DNA of 64,000 nt from Streptomyces filamentosus (GCF_014654895.1 NZ_BNBE01000001.1:3053501-3117500), one strand, 5' to 3'. Positions 28,190 through 38,739 are shown, counted from the stretch's first letter. Notes: generated from the letters alone by a model not told the origin. Numbers and translations are program-made.

Positions 28190-28353
28190 CCGGAAGCCCG
28201 GCGGAACCCCCGGGGAACCCCGGCAGAACCCTATGTCCGAATCGCGCACGTTTCCCGCGTTGCCGGGCTTCTGAACCTCTGCCAGGGGTTTGTGTTTTTC
28301 CCGGAAAAGCGGTTTCCTTTCCGCGTACTGCATTTTCGATGAAAGGAAATCCG

Positions 28354-28689
28354 GTGGCACAGAAGGTTCAGGTCCTTCTTGTCGACGACCTCGACGGCGT
28401 CGAGGCGGACGAGACCGTGACGTTCGCGCTGGACGGCAAGACCTACGAGATCGACCTCACCACCGCCAACGCGGAAAAGCTCCGTGGCCTGCTCGAGCCG
28501 TACACCGCGAACGGGCGCCGCACCGGGGGCCGCACCACCGCGGGCCGCGGCAAGGGCCGCGTCGCCGCCGCCGGCAGCCAGGACACGGCGAAGATCCGCG
28601 CCTGGGCCAAGGAGAACGGCTACGAGGTCAACGACCGCGGCCGCGTCCCGGCCCACGTCAAGGCGGCCTACGAGGACGCGAACCGCTGA
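28354..28689 (+). CDS. lsr2: Lsr2 nucleoid-associated silencer
   Basis: 111 residues. An N-terminal dimerisation domain (VQVLLVDDLDGVEADETV, TFALDGKTYEIDL) is followed by a basic Gly/Arg linker and the C-terminal DNA-binding domain (IRAWAKENGYEVNDRGRV) with the minor-groove Arg-Gly-Arg at 95-97. It binds AT-rich DNA and silences horizontally acquired genes in actinobacteria. GTG 28354 has AAAGGA upstream. Its own leader (about 28285-28350) is unusually AT-rich, consistent with autoregulation. Its last 22 bases overlap a convergent gene. Confidence 0.95.
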   Translation: MAQKVQVLLVDDLDGVEADETVTFALDGKTYEIDLTTANAEKLRGLLEPYTANGRRTGGRTTAGRGKGRVAAAGSQDTAKIRAWAKENGYEVNDRGRVPAHVKAAYEDANR

Positions 28690-29264
28690 GGCGCCCCCCG
28701 CCGGGCGGCCGGTCCCCCGGCCGGGACGCCCAGCAGCCGCAGCCGGTGGCACTCCACCGCGGCGGCGGCCACCAGGCGCGTCAGACACGGGGCCTCCGCA
28801 CGGCCCCACGGCCCGGACCGCGGAGCCGGCAGCGAGGACTCGACCTCACGCCCCGGCTCGGGGGCCCGCAGCCAGACGGCGGCGCCCGGCGCGCCGGATC
28901 CGCCCCGCCCCGGAGGCGGGGGAGCGGTCATCCGGCCGTCGGCGCCCAGTGCCACGAGATCCAGTGAGATTCCGCCCCACTCCAGCCACTCCAGCAGGCC
29001 GGGCAGCTCCTCGGCGCCTCCCGCGGCCACCAGGAAGCGCATCCGGCGCCCCAGCAGGGCCACCGGGCCCGTCGCGGCGCCCACCCGGCGCAGCACCCCC
29101 CGGCCGGCCGCCGCGGGCAGCTCCAGCACGTCGAAGCGGAGCCCCGTCACCAGCTGCACCGGCGGACCCGGCACGGTCGCCCATCCGAGCTCCCGCTCGT
29201 ACCAGAGCGCGAGCGCCCGGTCGCCGTCGAGCGGCGAGCGGGGAAACGGGACGGTGAGGGCCAT
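28668..29264 (-). CDS. Conserved hypothetical protein (SCO3374-like)
   Basis: 198 residues without known motif. The N-terminus DRALALWYERELGWATVPG resembles the entry of bifunctional primase/polymerase-like proteins, but catalytic residues of that family are not seen, so function stays open. The C-terminal third is Ala/Arg-rich. The gene overlaps the end of lsr2 by 22 bp in antiparallel. From memory a protein of this kind lies between lsr2 and clpC in S. coelicolor. ATG 29264 has no strong ribosome site. Confidence 0.65.
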   Translation of the reverse strand: MALTVPFPRSPLDGDRALALWYERELGWATVPGPPVQLVTGLRFDVLELPAAAGRGVLRRVGAATGPVALLGRRMRFLVAAGGAEELPGLLEWLEWGGISLDLVALGADGRMTAPPPPGRGGSGAPGAAVWLRAPEPGREVESSLPAPRSGPWGRAEAPCLTRLVAAAAVECHRLRLLGVPAGGPAARRGAPQRFASS

Positions 29265-29390
29265 GCCCGGGGAACTCCCGGGGAGCCGAGGAGGTTACGG
29301 CCCCGGCGCCACCGGTGACGTAACGTTCCGGTCCGGGCACCCGAGGTGTCCGGGAATGGGGCGTACGAGCGCATTCGGCGAGGCAAGCCT

Positions 29391-29404
29391 GTTCGCTGGT
29401 AGCG
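29391..29404 (+). promoter_or_regulatory. Candidate ClgR operator 1 (clpC)
   Basis: GTTCGCTGGTAGCG fits the GTTCGCYNNNRGCG pattern that I recall for ClgR operators of actinobacterial Clp and Lon genes. It lies about 330 bp upstream of clpC. Confidence 0.6.
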
Positions 29405-29497
29405 GAGGGAACCGGGGTGCGCCGCATGGAGTGTCGGACCATACGGGTAAGACATTCCCAGTGGAGAGGGGTGACTCGCCGGGCAGGGCCGTCTCAC

Positions 29498-29511
29498 GTT
29501 CGCCATCGGCG
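29498..29511 (+). promoter_or_regulatory. Candidate ClgR operator 2 (clpC)
   Basis: GTTCGCCATCGGCG matches the same ClgR pattern, 107 bp after the first box (start to start) and about 225 bp before the clpC ATG. Two matches in one clp leader are unlikely by chance. Confidence 0.6.
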
Positions 29512-29736
29512 TACTCAAGGCGGGGGTAACTACTTGGCCTGCGGGAACATCGTCTCGCACCATCGAGTTGGAGCATTTGTCGGCTGTTCGGCAGCGGACC
29601 ACCCCACGGACAAGGGGGTGATCCGGACGGATGTCGGCAGTTGGAATGAGCGGTCCCCGCTTGCGGGACTAAGCTGCGGAAGGACAGGGAGGGGATCGAC
29701 CCCTAACTGACTGACCGCTCTGAGGAGCGATTAACG

Positions 29737-32256
<2,520 letters not shown>

Positions 32257-32281
32257 CGCACGCGCCGAGCGTGTAGCGGTC

Positions 32282-32327
32282 AAAGGGGCGGCCCCGGAAC
32301 CTGGTGGTTCCGGGGCCGCCCCTTTTT
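32282..32327. terminator. Strong bidirectional terminator after clpC
   Basis: A perfect 20-bp stem (32282-32301 with 32306-32325) and a TGGT loop, ending in a T run and mirrored by an A run. It separates clpC from the convergent NACHT gene, whose stop is at 32334. Confidence 0.95.
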
Positions 32328-32333
32328 GCCGTG

Positions 32334-35243
32334 TCATTCCACCCGGACGCCTGGGGGGAGGCGCTCGGCGCCGGGGAGGGGGGAGACCAGCGCGACGACC
32401 TGCCGCAGGGAGGGGAAGACCCGGGCCAGGGGCGCCCCGGCGGAGACCTCCGTGAGGTGGAGGGTCGTCACCATCGGCAGGACGACGTCGTCGGGGCAGG
32501 AGGCGAGGGCCTCGAAGGTCAGGGTCAGGTAGTCCAGCCAGTGCAGGTCGACCAGCGTCCGCCAGTCCTCCTCGCTGGTGGGCACCATCTCGCCCACGTA
32601 GACCTCGGACAGCTCCGGGTACCGGGCGAGGCCCGTGAGTCCGTCGGCGGGGGGATCGTTGGTGTACAGCCGGCGCAGGGGGGCCGACGGGAGGTCGGCC
32701 CACCTCCACGGCACGCCGGCCGGGAGGAAGGCGGAGAGCGTCTCCAGGGCCTCCTGCCGGAGCAGCCCGGCCGGGAAGACCTGTCCGGGGCTCCGGGTGA
32801 TCGACAGTTCCGTGAGGTCGCAGCGCTCCAGCAGCGCCGTCACCCGCTCGTCCCCCACGCCTCCGCCGATCTCCAGCCGGTGCGGGGCGAGGTCGAGGCG
32901 GAGCAGTTCGTCCGCCTGGGCGTCTTCGGCGACGATGTGGCGCAGGTCCGTCGGGTCGAGGCGGGCGATGACCTCCTCCGCGTACGGGCGGGTCTCGAAG
33001 CGCTTCCAGGCCCAGACGAGCTGGGCCCGGATGTCCAGGGCCGGGTGGCCGGCGAAGCGCGCCAGGTAGGGGATCGCCGCGTCGACCGTGATGTGGCTCG
33101 CCGTGATCACCACCATCTCGGCCGACCTGTCGTCCAGCCCCTCCGGGCCCGGCAGCAGGTCCAGGACCATCCGGCCCACCGAGGCCAGCTCGCGGGCCTC
33201 GTCCGGGTCGCGGGGCGGGACGATCTCCCCCGTGCGGCGCGTGATCTCCTCCCGTACCTCCTGGGAGACCTCCGTGGCGTGGCCCAGGGCCGTCGCCGCC
33301 AGGAGGACCAGGCGGAGCCGGGTGCGGCGGTCGCCGGCCGCGTCCGCCGCGCCCAGCAGCTCGCGCAGGATCTCCGCCGCCTCGCGCGGGCGGGCGTGGC
33401 CGACGGCCATGCGGATGACGTCCTCCCAGCGGTCGTCGGTCGCGTGGCGGACGAGGACGCCGATGTCCCAGTGGTCGACCAGGGCCTTCGCGGCCAGGTA
33501 GTCCTGGAAGGTGCGGTGGACGAAGCCGACGCTGTCGGCGGTGGGCTCGCGCAGGAGGCCGCTGCGGTGGAGGAGGTGGGTGAAGACCCGGTCCGGCGGG
33601 GCGTCGGCGAGGCCCATGGCGGGGAGGGCGTCGGCGACCAGGGACTCCGCGCGGGCGCGGTCCATCTGGAAGCGGTCGTTGAGCGTCAGCCAGTACGCCA
33701 GGCGCTGGACGAGCTGGATCTGCGGGGCCTCGTCGAGGACGACGCCGTAGGGGGCGCCCATGCCGCGCTCGCGGTCGCGGCGGGCGAGGAGCATGGAGAG
33801 CGCCGCGTCGTAGAGGGGCTTGCGGCCGCGGGGGAGGTAGCCGCGCCGGTCGCGGTGGAGGGCGCAGACGAGGCCGCACATGAGGGGGTTCGTCGCCAGC
33901 TGGGCCACGTGCTCCGTCGTGCGGAGGGAGTCGAGGAGCTGCTGTTCGTACGGCGCGGCGGAGGGGCCCGCCGCGCGGTGCCAGCGGCGGACGAAGGTGG
34001 CGACCTCGGCGGGGGCCATGGGGGAGAGGGTCAGTTCGGTGAAGCCGTCGCGGGCGAGCCAGTCGTCGCGCACGGCGGTGGGGCGGGAGGTCACGAGCCA
34101 GCGGTTGCCGGTGCCGTACGCGGCGAGCAGCCCGCGCAGCCAGTCGCGGGCCCGGCCGCGCTCCGCCTCGGGGATCTCGTCGATGCCGTCGACGAGGACG
34201 AGGCCCCGGCCGGCGGCGAGGACCCGGTCGGCCCACCCGTCGGGCGGGGTGAGGGGGCAGTCGGCGGCGGAGAGGAACCGGTCGGCGTCGGGGAGCCGCT
34301 CGCCGTGGCGGGTGAGGGTGCGCAGCGGGAGGACGAAGGGGACGCGGCCGTGGAGGTAGCCCATGCCGTCGGCCGGGGGAGCGGCGCACGCGGAGACCGT
34401 CAGCCACTGGACGAGGGTGGTCTTGCCGGAGCCGGCCTGGCCCCGGAGCAGGATCCGGTCGTGGGTGGCGGGGGCGAGGTCGGCGCGCAGGGAGTGCGGC
34501 TCCCGGTGGTCGGGGTGGGTGCCGGGGGTCTCGCCCGTCGCCTCCAGGGACAGGTAGGCCACGTCGAGCGGCCAGTCCTCCTCGGAGTTGTGGAGGTCGA
34601 TGCCGTAGATGGTGAGGTGGCCGTGGAGCCGGGCCAGGTGGGCCAGGTAGCGCCGTTCGAAGGCCGCGTCCTCGGCGGCCGGGCCCGGGTGGGCAGTGGC
34701 CACGGCGTCGAGCTTCGCGGCGAGCGCGGCCTGACCGCGGCTCTGTTCGACGAGGGTGCGGGCGACGAAGGAGGGGCGGCGGGTGAAGAACTCCAGGACG
34801 TGGCGGCAGGCCCACTCGGTGGCGGTCTCCAGGTAGTGGACGGAGTCCGCGGAGAGGCCGTCGGGGGCGGGCGCGGCGGCGCGCAGCCGGCGGGCGAGGG
34901 CCCGGTGGCCGAGGTGGACGGCCTGGACGTCGTCCATGTCGAGGTCGCCGAGGGCCAGTAGGTTCGCGGCGAGGGCGTCGGTGACGGCCTCGGTCTCGTC
35001 GGCGGGGAACGGCCGCTCGCCGGGGCCCTCGCAGGTCCGGTCCACCAGGGCCGCGGCGAGTTTCCGGACGTCCTTCTCGGTGAGGCTGCGCTTCTCGCCG
35101 CGGAAGGAGAGGAGGGAGGCGAGCCGCACGGGCCGGTCCGTGCCGGTGAGCCCCGCGCCGGGCACCTCGCTGACCAGCAGTTTCCTCAGCAGCGGGCCAA
35201 TGGCGGCCGATGCGAGCCGGGCGCCGATGAGTGCCGGTTCCAC
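32334..35243 (-). CDS. NACHT-domain STAND NTPase, candidate bNACHT defence protein
   Basis: 969 residues. The N-terminus (1-260) is all-helical and resembles the NACHT N-terminal helical domain. The NACHT ATPase follows with Walker A GQAGSGKTT (268-276), Walker B LVLVDGIDEIP (348-358), RWLVTSRPTAV as sensor 1, and FVHRTFQDYLAAKAL near the winged-helix part. The C-terminal 400 residues (after about 560) contain HEAT-like helices and then leucine-rich strands (LEIGGG, LTELSIT, LRRLYTNDP, LSEVYVG, LDYLTLTFEAL). This order is that of NLR-like signal-transduction ATPases, including antiphage bNACHT proteins. GTG 35243 has GGGGGGA 7 nt upstream. No effector enzyme is fused and no partner gene is adjacent. 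Role in defence is inference. Confidence 0.85.
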   Translation of the reverse strand: MEPALIGARLASAAIGPLLRKLLVSEVPGAGLTGTDRPVRLASLLSFRGEKRSLTEKDVRKLAAALVDRTCEGPGERPFPADETEAVTDALAANLLALGDLDMDDVQAVHLGHRALARRLRAAAPAPDGLSADSVHYLETATEWACRHVLEFFTRRPSFVARTLVEQSRGQAALAAKLDAVATAHPGPAAEDAAFERRYLAHLARLHGHLTIYGIDLHNSEEDWPLDVAYLSLEATGETPGTHPDHREPHSLRADLAPATHDRILLRGQAGSGKTTLVQWLTVSACAAPPADGMGYLHGRVPFVLPLRTLTRHGERLPDADRFLSAADCPLTPPDGWADRVLAAGRGLVLVDGIDEIPEAERGRARDWLRGLLAAYGTGNRWLVTSRPTAVRDDWLARDGFTELTLSPMAPAEVATFVRRWHRAAGPSAAPYEQQLLDSLRTTEHVAQLATNPLMCGLVCALHRDRRGYLPRGRKPLYDAALSMLLARRDRERGMGAPYGVVLDEAPQIQLVQRLAYWLTLNDRFQMDRARAESLVADALPAMGLADAPPDRVFTHLLHRSGLLREPTADSVGFVHRTFQDYLAAKALVDHWDIGVLVRHATDDRWEDVIRMAVGHARPREAAEILRELLGAADAAGDRRTRLRLVLLAATALGHATEVSQEVREEITRRTGEIVPPRDPDEARELASVGRMVLDLLPGPEGLDDRSAEMVVITASHITVDAAIPYLARFAGHPALDIRAQLVWAWKRFETRPYAEEVIARLDPTDLRHIVAEDAQADELLRLDLAPHRLEIGGGVGDERVTALLERCDLTELSITRSPGQVFPAGLLRQEALETLSAFLPAGVPWRWADLPSAPLRRLYTNDPPADGLTGLARYPELSEVYVGEMVPTSEEDWRTLVDLHWLDYLTLTFEALASCPDDVVLPMVTTLHLTEVSAGAPLARVFPSLRQVVALVSPLPGAERLPPGVRVE

Positions 35244-35571
35244 GTGTGTCCCCCCGTAGGTCCCCTTGCGGTCAGCGTAGTGCGGGACGGCCTCCGGAGG
35301 CTTCCGGTTGCGTGATCCAGGTCCCAATGGCAGGGGCGGCGCGGTGACAAGGCGCACAGGGGTTTCGGGGGGTACTAGGCGGGGTCGTAGCAACCGCGAG
35401 GGACAAAACGGAACATAGGCGCATCAACCTCAGGGTCCTTGGTCCCGAGGGGGTCGAATCGGACGCCGTGCCGCGTTACGGGCCTTTCGCGACCTCTGCG
35501 ACATGCGGCTAAACCCGAGAACTTGGGCAGATATGTCCGTTTTCGGGAGGTGCCTCCGGAGGTGTCAAGGG

Positions 35572-35598
35572 TTGTATTCCGGCGGAGATCGCTACGAT
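35572..35598 (+). promoter_or_regulatory. Promoter-like sequence for the M23 peptidase gene
   Basis: TTGTAT (35572-35577) and TACGAT (35593-35598) with a 15-bp spacer, or GGTTGT with 17 bp. It would give a leader of about 110 nt. The assignment is tentative. Confidence 0.4.
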
Positions 35599-35649
35599 CC
35601 GGTGTCGTAGATGGGGTGTTTTGGGATGACCTGGGTGGCGGGTTACCAA

Positions 35650-35697
35650 AGAACGGCCAGCCCGGCGCAACGCACCGATCGCGTCGGGTCCCGTTCT
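35650..35697 (+). promoter_or_regulatory. Nested leader hairpin before the M23 ribosome site
   Basis: Outer stem AGAACGG/CCGTTCT (7 bp) and inner stem CCCGGCGC/GCGTCGGG (8 bp with one G-U). It ends 3 nt before the Shine-Dalgarno CGGAGG at 35701. Such a structure could control translation or mRNA stability. Confidence 0.5.
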
Positions 35698-35717
35698 GTC
35701 CGGAGGTCTTCCCCCGT

Positions 35718-36446
35718 ATGTCGAAGCGCGTCATGAACCCCGCCGTCCGCACCGCCGCCGTCGCCCTCGCCACCGCGGGCCTGGGAGCGACGCTGGCGGC
35801 CGGCGCCGGGTCCGCCTTCGCCGCCGAGAGCAAGGCCGCCCCGGTCGCCACGACCGCGGCCGCCGCCGTCAAGGCGCAGGCCGAGGCCCAGGCCAAGGCC
35901 GCCGCCCAGGTGAAGGCCGCCCATGCCCAGGCCGCCAAGGCGAAGGCCGCGAAGGCCGCCCAGGCCGCCCAGGTGAAGGCCGCGGCCAAGAAGGCCGCCG
36001 CCAAGCCGGCCGCCGCGAAGAAGGCCAGGGGCTGGGTCAAGCCGGTCACCTCGTACGCCCTCAGCGCCAGCTACAACCAGGGCGGCGCCATGTGGGCCCA
36101 CAAGCACTCCGGCCAGGACTTCGCCGTCCCGGTCGGCACCCCGGTCAAGGCCGCGGGCGCCGGCACCGTCGTGAAGGCCGGCCCGAACGGCGGCGGCGAC
36201 GGCCCCGCGTACGGCAACGCCATCGTGGTCCGCCACGGCAACGGCACGTACTCGCAGTACGCCCACCTGTCGAAGATCAAGGTCCACATCGGCCAGAAGG
36301 TCGCCGCCGGCCAGAAGATCGCCCTCTCGGGCAACACCGGGAACTCCTCCGGCCCGCACCTGCACTTCGAGATCCGCACGACCCCGAACTACGGCTCCGC
36401 CGTCAACCCGATGGCGTTCCTCCGCTCGCACGGCGTCGGCATCTGA
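35718..36446 (+). CDS. Secreted M23-family metallo-endopeptidase
   Basis: 242 residues. A signal peptide (about 1-37, cut after GSAFA-A) is followed by a long Ala/Lys helix-like linker (about 40-105) and a C-terminal LytM/M23 domain. Zinc ligands are visible as HKHSGQDFAVPVG (H-x3-D) and HLHFEI. The fold element GNAIVVRHGNGTYSQYAHL is typical. It probably cuts peptidoglycan cross-bridges during growth or spore wall remodelling. ATG 35718 has GGAGG 11 nt upstream; ATG 35733 is an alternative. Confidence 0.92.
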   Translation: MSKRVMNPAVRTAAVALATAGLGATLAAGAGSAFAAESKAAPVATTAAAAVKAQAEAQAKAAAQVKAAHAQAAKAKAAKAAQAAQVKAAAKKAAAKPAAAKKARGWVKPVTSYALSASYNQGGAMWAHKHSGQDFAVPVGTPVKAAGAGTVVKAGPNGGGDGPAYGNAIVVRHGNGTYSQYAHLSKIKVHIGQKVAAGQKIALSGNTGNSSGPHLHFEIRTTPNYGSAVNPMAFLRSHGVGI

Positions 36447-36478
36447 CGCACGGCGGCCGCCGCCCCGGCGCGGGGCGG

Positions 36479-37036
36479 CTACTGCTTCCGGTGGGCCCGG
36501 TCCACCAGGTCGAGGGCGACCCCGAGGACGGCTTTCTGCTTCTCCTCGGGGTCGCCCTCGACGTTCTGCATGAAGAAGGTGCCCGCGTGCAGCGTGAAGA
36601 TCGCGCTGACGGAGCGGACCCGGTCCTCCATCGAGGAGTCGGGCTCCTGGAAGAACTCGTTGAGCCCGAAGAGGCGCTCCTTGAAGCTCATGCCGATGCT
36701 CAGCTCCCGCACGCTCGCCTGGTTCTCGTGCATGAAGCGGAAGAGGGGGGCGGCGCCGAGCAGCGCCCGCTGGTAGCGGCGCAGGATCTCGTGCCGGGTC
36801 TCCAGGGTGCGCGGCTGGTCGGCCGCCCAGGCCAGCAGCTCGTCGATCGGCCGCGTCAGGTCCTGGAAGATCCCGATGATGATGTCTTCCTTGGTCTTGA
36901 AGTGGTAGTAGAGCGCGGCCTTGGTGACGCCGAGGCGTTCCGCGATCTCCCGCAGCGAGGTCTTCTCGTACCCCTGCTCGGCGAAGAGTTCGAGAGCCAC
37001 GTCCTGGATGCGCTGGCGGGTGTTGCCTCGGGCCAT
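36479..37036 (-). CDS. TetR-family repressor of the adjacent efflux pump
   Basis: 185 residues. The N-terminal helix-turn-helix reads RQRIQDVALELFAEQGYEKT, then SLREIAERLGVTKAALYYHF. The C-terminal ligand domain belongs to a general TetR type. ATG 37036 has GGGAG upstream. It is divergent from an MFS transporter gene, and the 106-bp gap contains two copies of an 18-bp inverted repeat; one overlaps the transporter promoter. It most likely represses the transporter and itself, released by an unknown drug-like ligand. Confidence 0.9.
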   Translation of the reverse strand: MARGNTRQRIQDVALELFAEQGYEKTSLREIAERLGVTKAALYYHFKTKEDIIIGIFQDLTRPIDELLAWAADQPRTLETRHEILRRYQRALLGAAPLFRFMHENQASVRELSIGMSFKERLFGLNEFFQEPDSSMEDRVRSVSAIFTLHAGTFFMQNVEGDPEEKQKAVLGVALDLVDRAHRKQ

Positions 37037-37063
37037 GGCTGTTCACTCCCACTTTTCCATAAA

Positions 37064-37085
37064 CTTACTTGACGACCGGCAAGTG
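37064..37085. promoter_or_regulatory. TetR operator 1
   Basis: Contains ACTTG-N8-CAAGT (37067-37084) and overlaps the -35 box of the transporter promoter. It is related in sequence, in inverted orientation, to operator 2. Confidence 0.75.
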
Positions 37086-37098
37086 CCGCGTCTACCGT
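37069..37098 (+). promoter_or_regulatory. Promoter of the MFS transporter gene
   Basis: TTGACG (37069-37074), 18-bp spacer and TACCGT (37093-37098), 45 bp before the ATG. The -35 box lies within operator 1, so repressor binding would block RNA polymerase. Confidence 0.6.
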
Positions 37099-37109
37099 CC
37101 CCCAGTGTA

Positions 37110-37133
37110 GTAACTAGCCGGGCGGCAAGTAAG
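37110..37133. promoter_or_regulatory. TetR operator 2
   Basis: ACTAG-N8-CAAGT (37113-37130), flanked by GTAAC/GTAAG-like arms. It sits between the transporter promoter and its ATG, where it could also act on the regulator gene. Confidence 0.7.
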
Positions 37134-37142
37134 GGGACGGCC

Positions 37143-38726
37143 ATGACGGACACCGCACCAAGCACCGAGCAGCAGGCCCAGGGGGAGCCGGAGTCACCGC
37201 GCAGCGTGCGTGTCGTCCTCCTCGCCCTCATGATCGCGATGCTCCTCGCGATGCTGGACAACATGATCATCGGCACCGCGATGCCGACCATCGTCGGCGA
37301 GCTGGGCGGCCTGGAGCACCTCTCCTGGGTCGTCACCGCCTACACCCTCGCCACCGCCGCCTCCACCCCCATCTGGGGCAAGCTCGGCGACATGTACGGC
37401 CGCAAGGGCGTCTTCCTCACCTCGATCGTCATCTTCCTGATCGGCTCGGCGCTCAGCGGCATGGCCCAGGACATGGGCCAGCTCATCGGCTTCCGCACGG
37501 TCCAGGGCCTCGGCGCCGGCGGCCTCATGGTCGGCGTGATGGCGATCATCGGCGACCTGATCCCGCCCCGCGAGCGGGGCAAGTACCAGGGCATGATGGC
37601 CGGCGTGATGGCGCTCGCCATGATCGGCGGCCCGCTGGTCGGCGGCACCATCACCGACCACTGGGGCTGGCGCTGGTCCTTCTACATCAACCTGCCGCTG
37701 GGCGCCGTCGCCCTCGCCATGGTCACCGCCGTCCTCCACCTGCCGAAGAAGCGGCGCGCGGCCGGCACCCGGATCGACTTCCTCGGCGCCGGACTGCTGA
37801 CCGTCGGCATCACCGCGATCGTCCTCGTCACCACCTGGGGCGGCACCGAGTACGCCTGGGGCTCGGCCACCGTCGTCGGCCTCTGCGCCACCGGCGTCGC
37901 CGCGCTCGCCGCCTTCCTGTACGTGGAGACCCGCGCGAGCGACCCGATCATGCCGCTGCACATCTTCCGCAGCCGCAACTTCACCCTGATGTCCCTGATC
38001 GGCTTCATCACCGGCTTCGTGATGTTCGGCGCGGTCCTCTACCTGCCGATCTTCCAGCAGTCCGTGCAGGGCGCCTCGGCCACCAACTCCGGTCTGCTGC
38101 TCCTGCCGATGCTGCTGTCGATGATGGTCGTCTCGCTGGTCGTCGGCCGCTTCACCACCAGCACCGGCAAGTACAAGGCCTTCCCCATCGCGGGCGGCGT
38201 CCTGATGACCATCGGCCTGTTCCTGCTCTCCACGATGGACACCGGCACCACCCGCCTGGTCTCCGGCCTCTACATGGCGCTCCTCGGCGCCGGCATGGGC
38301 TTCCTCATGCAGATCACCATGCTCGTCGCGCAGAACAGCGTCGAGATGAAGGACATGGGCGTGGCCTCCAGCTCCACCACCCTCTTCCGGACCCTCGGCT
38401 CCTCCTTCGGCGTCGCCGTCATGGGCTCGCTCTTCACCAGCCGGGTGCAGGACGAGATGGCCTCCCGCGGCGGCTCCGCCCTCACCGAGCGGACCGCCCA
38501 GCTCGACGCCGCCAGCCTGGCGAAGCTCCCGGAGGCGCTCCGCGAGGCCTACCAGCACGCGGTCGCCGCCGGCACCCACTCCGCCTTCCTCGTCGGCTCG
38601 GCGGTCGCCGTCCTCGGCTTCGTCCTCGCCTTCTTCGTCAAGGAGGTGGCGCTGCGCGGCGCCGGCCCCGCGCCCGCGGAGAAGCCGGCCGGGGACGGCT
38701 CGGCGAAGGTCGCCGAGACCGTCTAG
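37143..38726 (+). CDS. DHA2-type MFS multidrug efflux transporter (14 TM)
   Basis: 527 residues with about 14 hydrophobic helices. The DHA2 motif A is GKLGDMYGRKGVFL. Motif C-like GAGGLMVGVMAIIGDLIPP and the antiporter block AMIGGPLVGGTITDHWGWRWSF (split here as AMIGGPLVGG and TDHWGWRWSF) place it in the EmrB/QacA group. It exports toxic compounds using proton gradient. ATG 37143 lies 8-9 nt after AAGGGGACGG. The opposite-strand TetR gene is its probable regulator. It is followed by a UUCG hairpin. Confidence 0.92.
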   Translation: MTDTAPSTEQQAQGEPESPRSVRVVLLALMIAMLLAMLDNMIIGTAMPTIVGELGGLEHLSWVVTAYTLATAASTPIWGKLGDMYGRKGVFLTSIVIFLIGSALSGMAQDMGQLIGFRTVQGLGAGGLMVGVMAIIGDLIPPRERGKYQGMMAGVMALAMIGGPLVGGTITDHWGWRWSFYINLPLGAVALAMVTAVLHLPKKRRAAGTRIDFLGAGLLTVGITAIVLVTTWGGTEYAWGSATVVGLCATGVAALAAFLYVETRASDPIMPLHIFRSRNFTLMSLIGFITGFVMFGAVLYLPIFQQSVQGASATNSGLLLLPMLLSMMVVSLVVGRFTTSTGKYKAFPIAGGVLMTIGLFLLSTMDTGTTRLVSGLYMALLGAGMGFLMQITMLVAQNSVEMKDMGVASSSTTLFRTLGSSFGVAVMGSLFTSRVQDEMASRGGSALTERTAQLDAASLAKLPEALREAYQHAVAAGTHSAFLVGSAVAVLGFVLAFFVKEVALRGAGPAPAEKPAGDGSAKVAETV

Positions 38727-38739
38727 AAGACAGTGCGCA

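Larger units (their letters stand above)
29265..29736. other. Intergenic region upstream of clpC
   Basis: 472 bp without a convincing gene. It contains two ClgR-like boxes and just before clpC a small hairpin, CGCTC-TGAG-GAGCG (29716-29729), that overlaps the Shine-Dalgarno GAGGAG at 29722-29727. A second hairpin, GTCCC/GGGAC, is at 29653-29669. No clear -10/-35 pair could be assigned. Confidence 0.6.
35244..35717. other. Long intergenic region and leader of the M23 gene
   Basis: 474 bp between two divergent genes. It includes a nested inverted repeat at 35500-35537 (GACAT...ATGTC around CCCGA/TTGGG), a GGAGGTGCCTCC palindrome near 35547-35558, a promoter-like pair around 35572-35598 and a leader hairpin at 35650-35697. 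No open frame in it looks coding. No ydaO riboswitch consensus was found. Confidence 0.6.

Noticed and set aside
35244..35717. ydaO-type c-di-AMP riboswitch before the M23 gene
   Set aside because: The conserved ydaO sequence blocks were not found. Only generic hairpins are visible.
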